A DNA stretch of 8,535 nt, from positions 1 to 8,535 of the forward strand of contig CATOLW010000041.1 of assembly GCA_951800935.1 (NCBI GenBank), in the 5' to 3' direction. This DNA comes from an uncultured Clostridium sp. (lineage in GTDB: Bacteria > Bacillota_A > Clostridia > TANB77 > CAG-508). Shown here in pieces: positions 8,401-8,535 of this stretch. Under the pieces are notes generated by a model. It saw nothing but the letters and a program-made list of their open reading frames with translations, was not told the DNA's origin and searched no databases. Each line of letters starts with the position of its first letter. Within the stretch, counting starts at the first letter, position 1. The position numbers and the translations under genes were made by a program.

Positions 8401-8535
8401 AATTCTTTCTCTTCCCTTCTTTTATTTTTTATACGACTATCATATCATACTTTTTTATTTTTGTGCTAATTTTTTGTGATTTTTTGTATTTTTTTGCAAA
8501 CTTTCTAATTTTTTATAACAGATTAAAAAAATGCT
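8401..8535 (-). promoter_or_regulatory. Upstream region of prs with a possible -10 box
   Basis: Very A/T-rich spacer. On the minus strand it has long A runs and an overlapping double TATGAT about 45 bp before the prs start, a plausible -10. No convincing -35 lies at the right distance; a TTGCAA further up is too far. I see no gene or riboswitch in the part that is visible. Confidence 0.3.

Overview
The window is AT-rich bacterial DNA. Shine-Dalgarno sites are strong (for example AAGGAGG before tsaE), promoters are sigma-A-like and spacers are short. The gene set includes an Obg GTPase with the C-terminal OCT domain, MreB and a TsaB-RimI fusion. Together these suggest a low-GC Firmicute, probably Clostridia-like. 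The lineage is an inference; no rRNA or other decisive marker is present.

Layout, left to right. A 5' portion of mreB (minus) is divergent from a plus-strand pair, tsaE and a fused tsaB-rimI gene. The two transcription units share a 149-bp spacer with one good promoter in each direction. A 22-bp bidirectional terminator separates tsaB-rimI from the convergent obg and trpS genes (minus). Next is a 438-bp spacer holding two minus-strand terminators and a broken coiled-coil gene. It is followed by a cytoplasmic GH13 alpha-glucan hydrolase (minus), then gtrA and prs (minus), which overlap by 8 bp. The genes are mostly housekeeping: cell shape (mreB), tRNA t6A37 and S18 acetylation (tsaE, tsaB-rimI), ribosome assembly (obg), tRNA-Trp charging (trpS) and PRPP synthesis (prs). 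The glycosidase is an accessory carbohydrate gene.

Main observation. Three of the seven conserved genes (mreB, obg, trpS) are interrupted by one extra nucleotide each, and all three interruptions are the same event. A C sits directly before a conserved GGA glycine codon, so the zero frame reads CGG followed by A. Skipping that C restores each complete protein, and the restored obg (424 aa) and trpS (337 aa) have normal family lengths. In the seven conserved genes the CGG codon occurs in frame only at these three sites. This looks like recurrent programmed +1 frameshifting or quadruplet decoding at CGG-A, rather than random error. The glycosidase is the exception. It uses CGG as Arg four times, once as TAT-CGG-A, the same context as the trpS site, yet its frame is open. 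That is either a counterexample or a sign of recent transfer.
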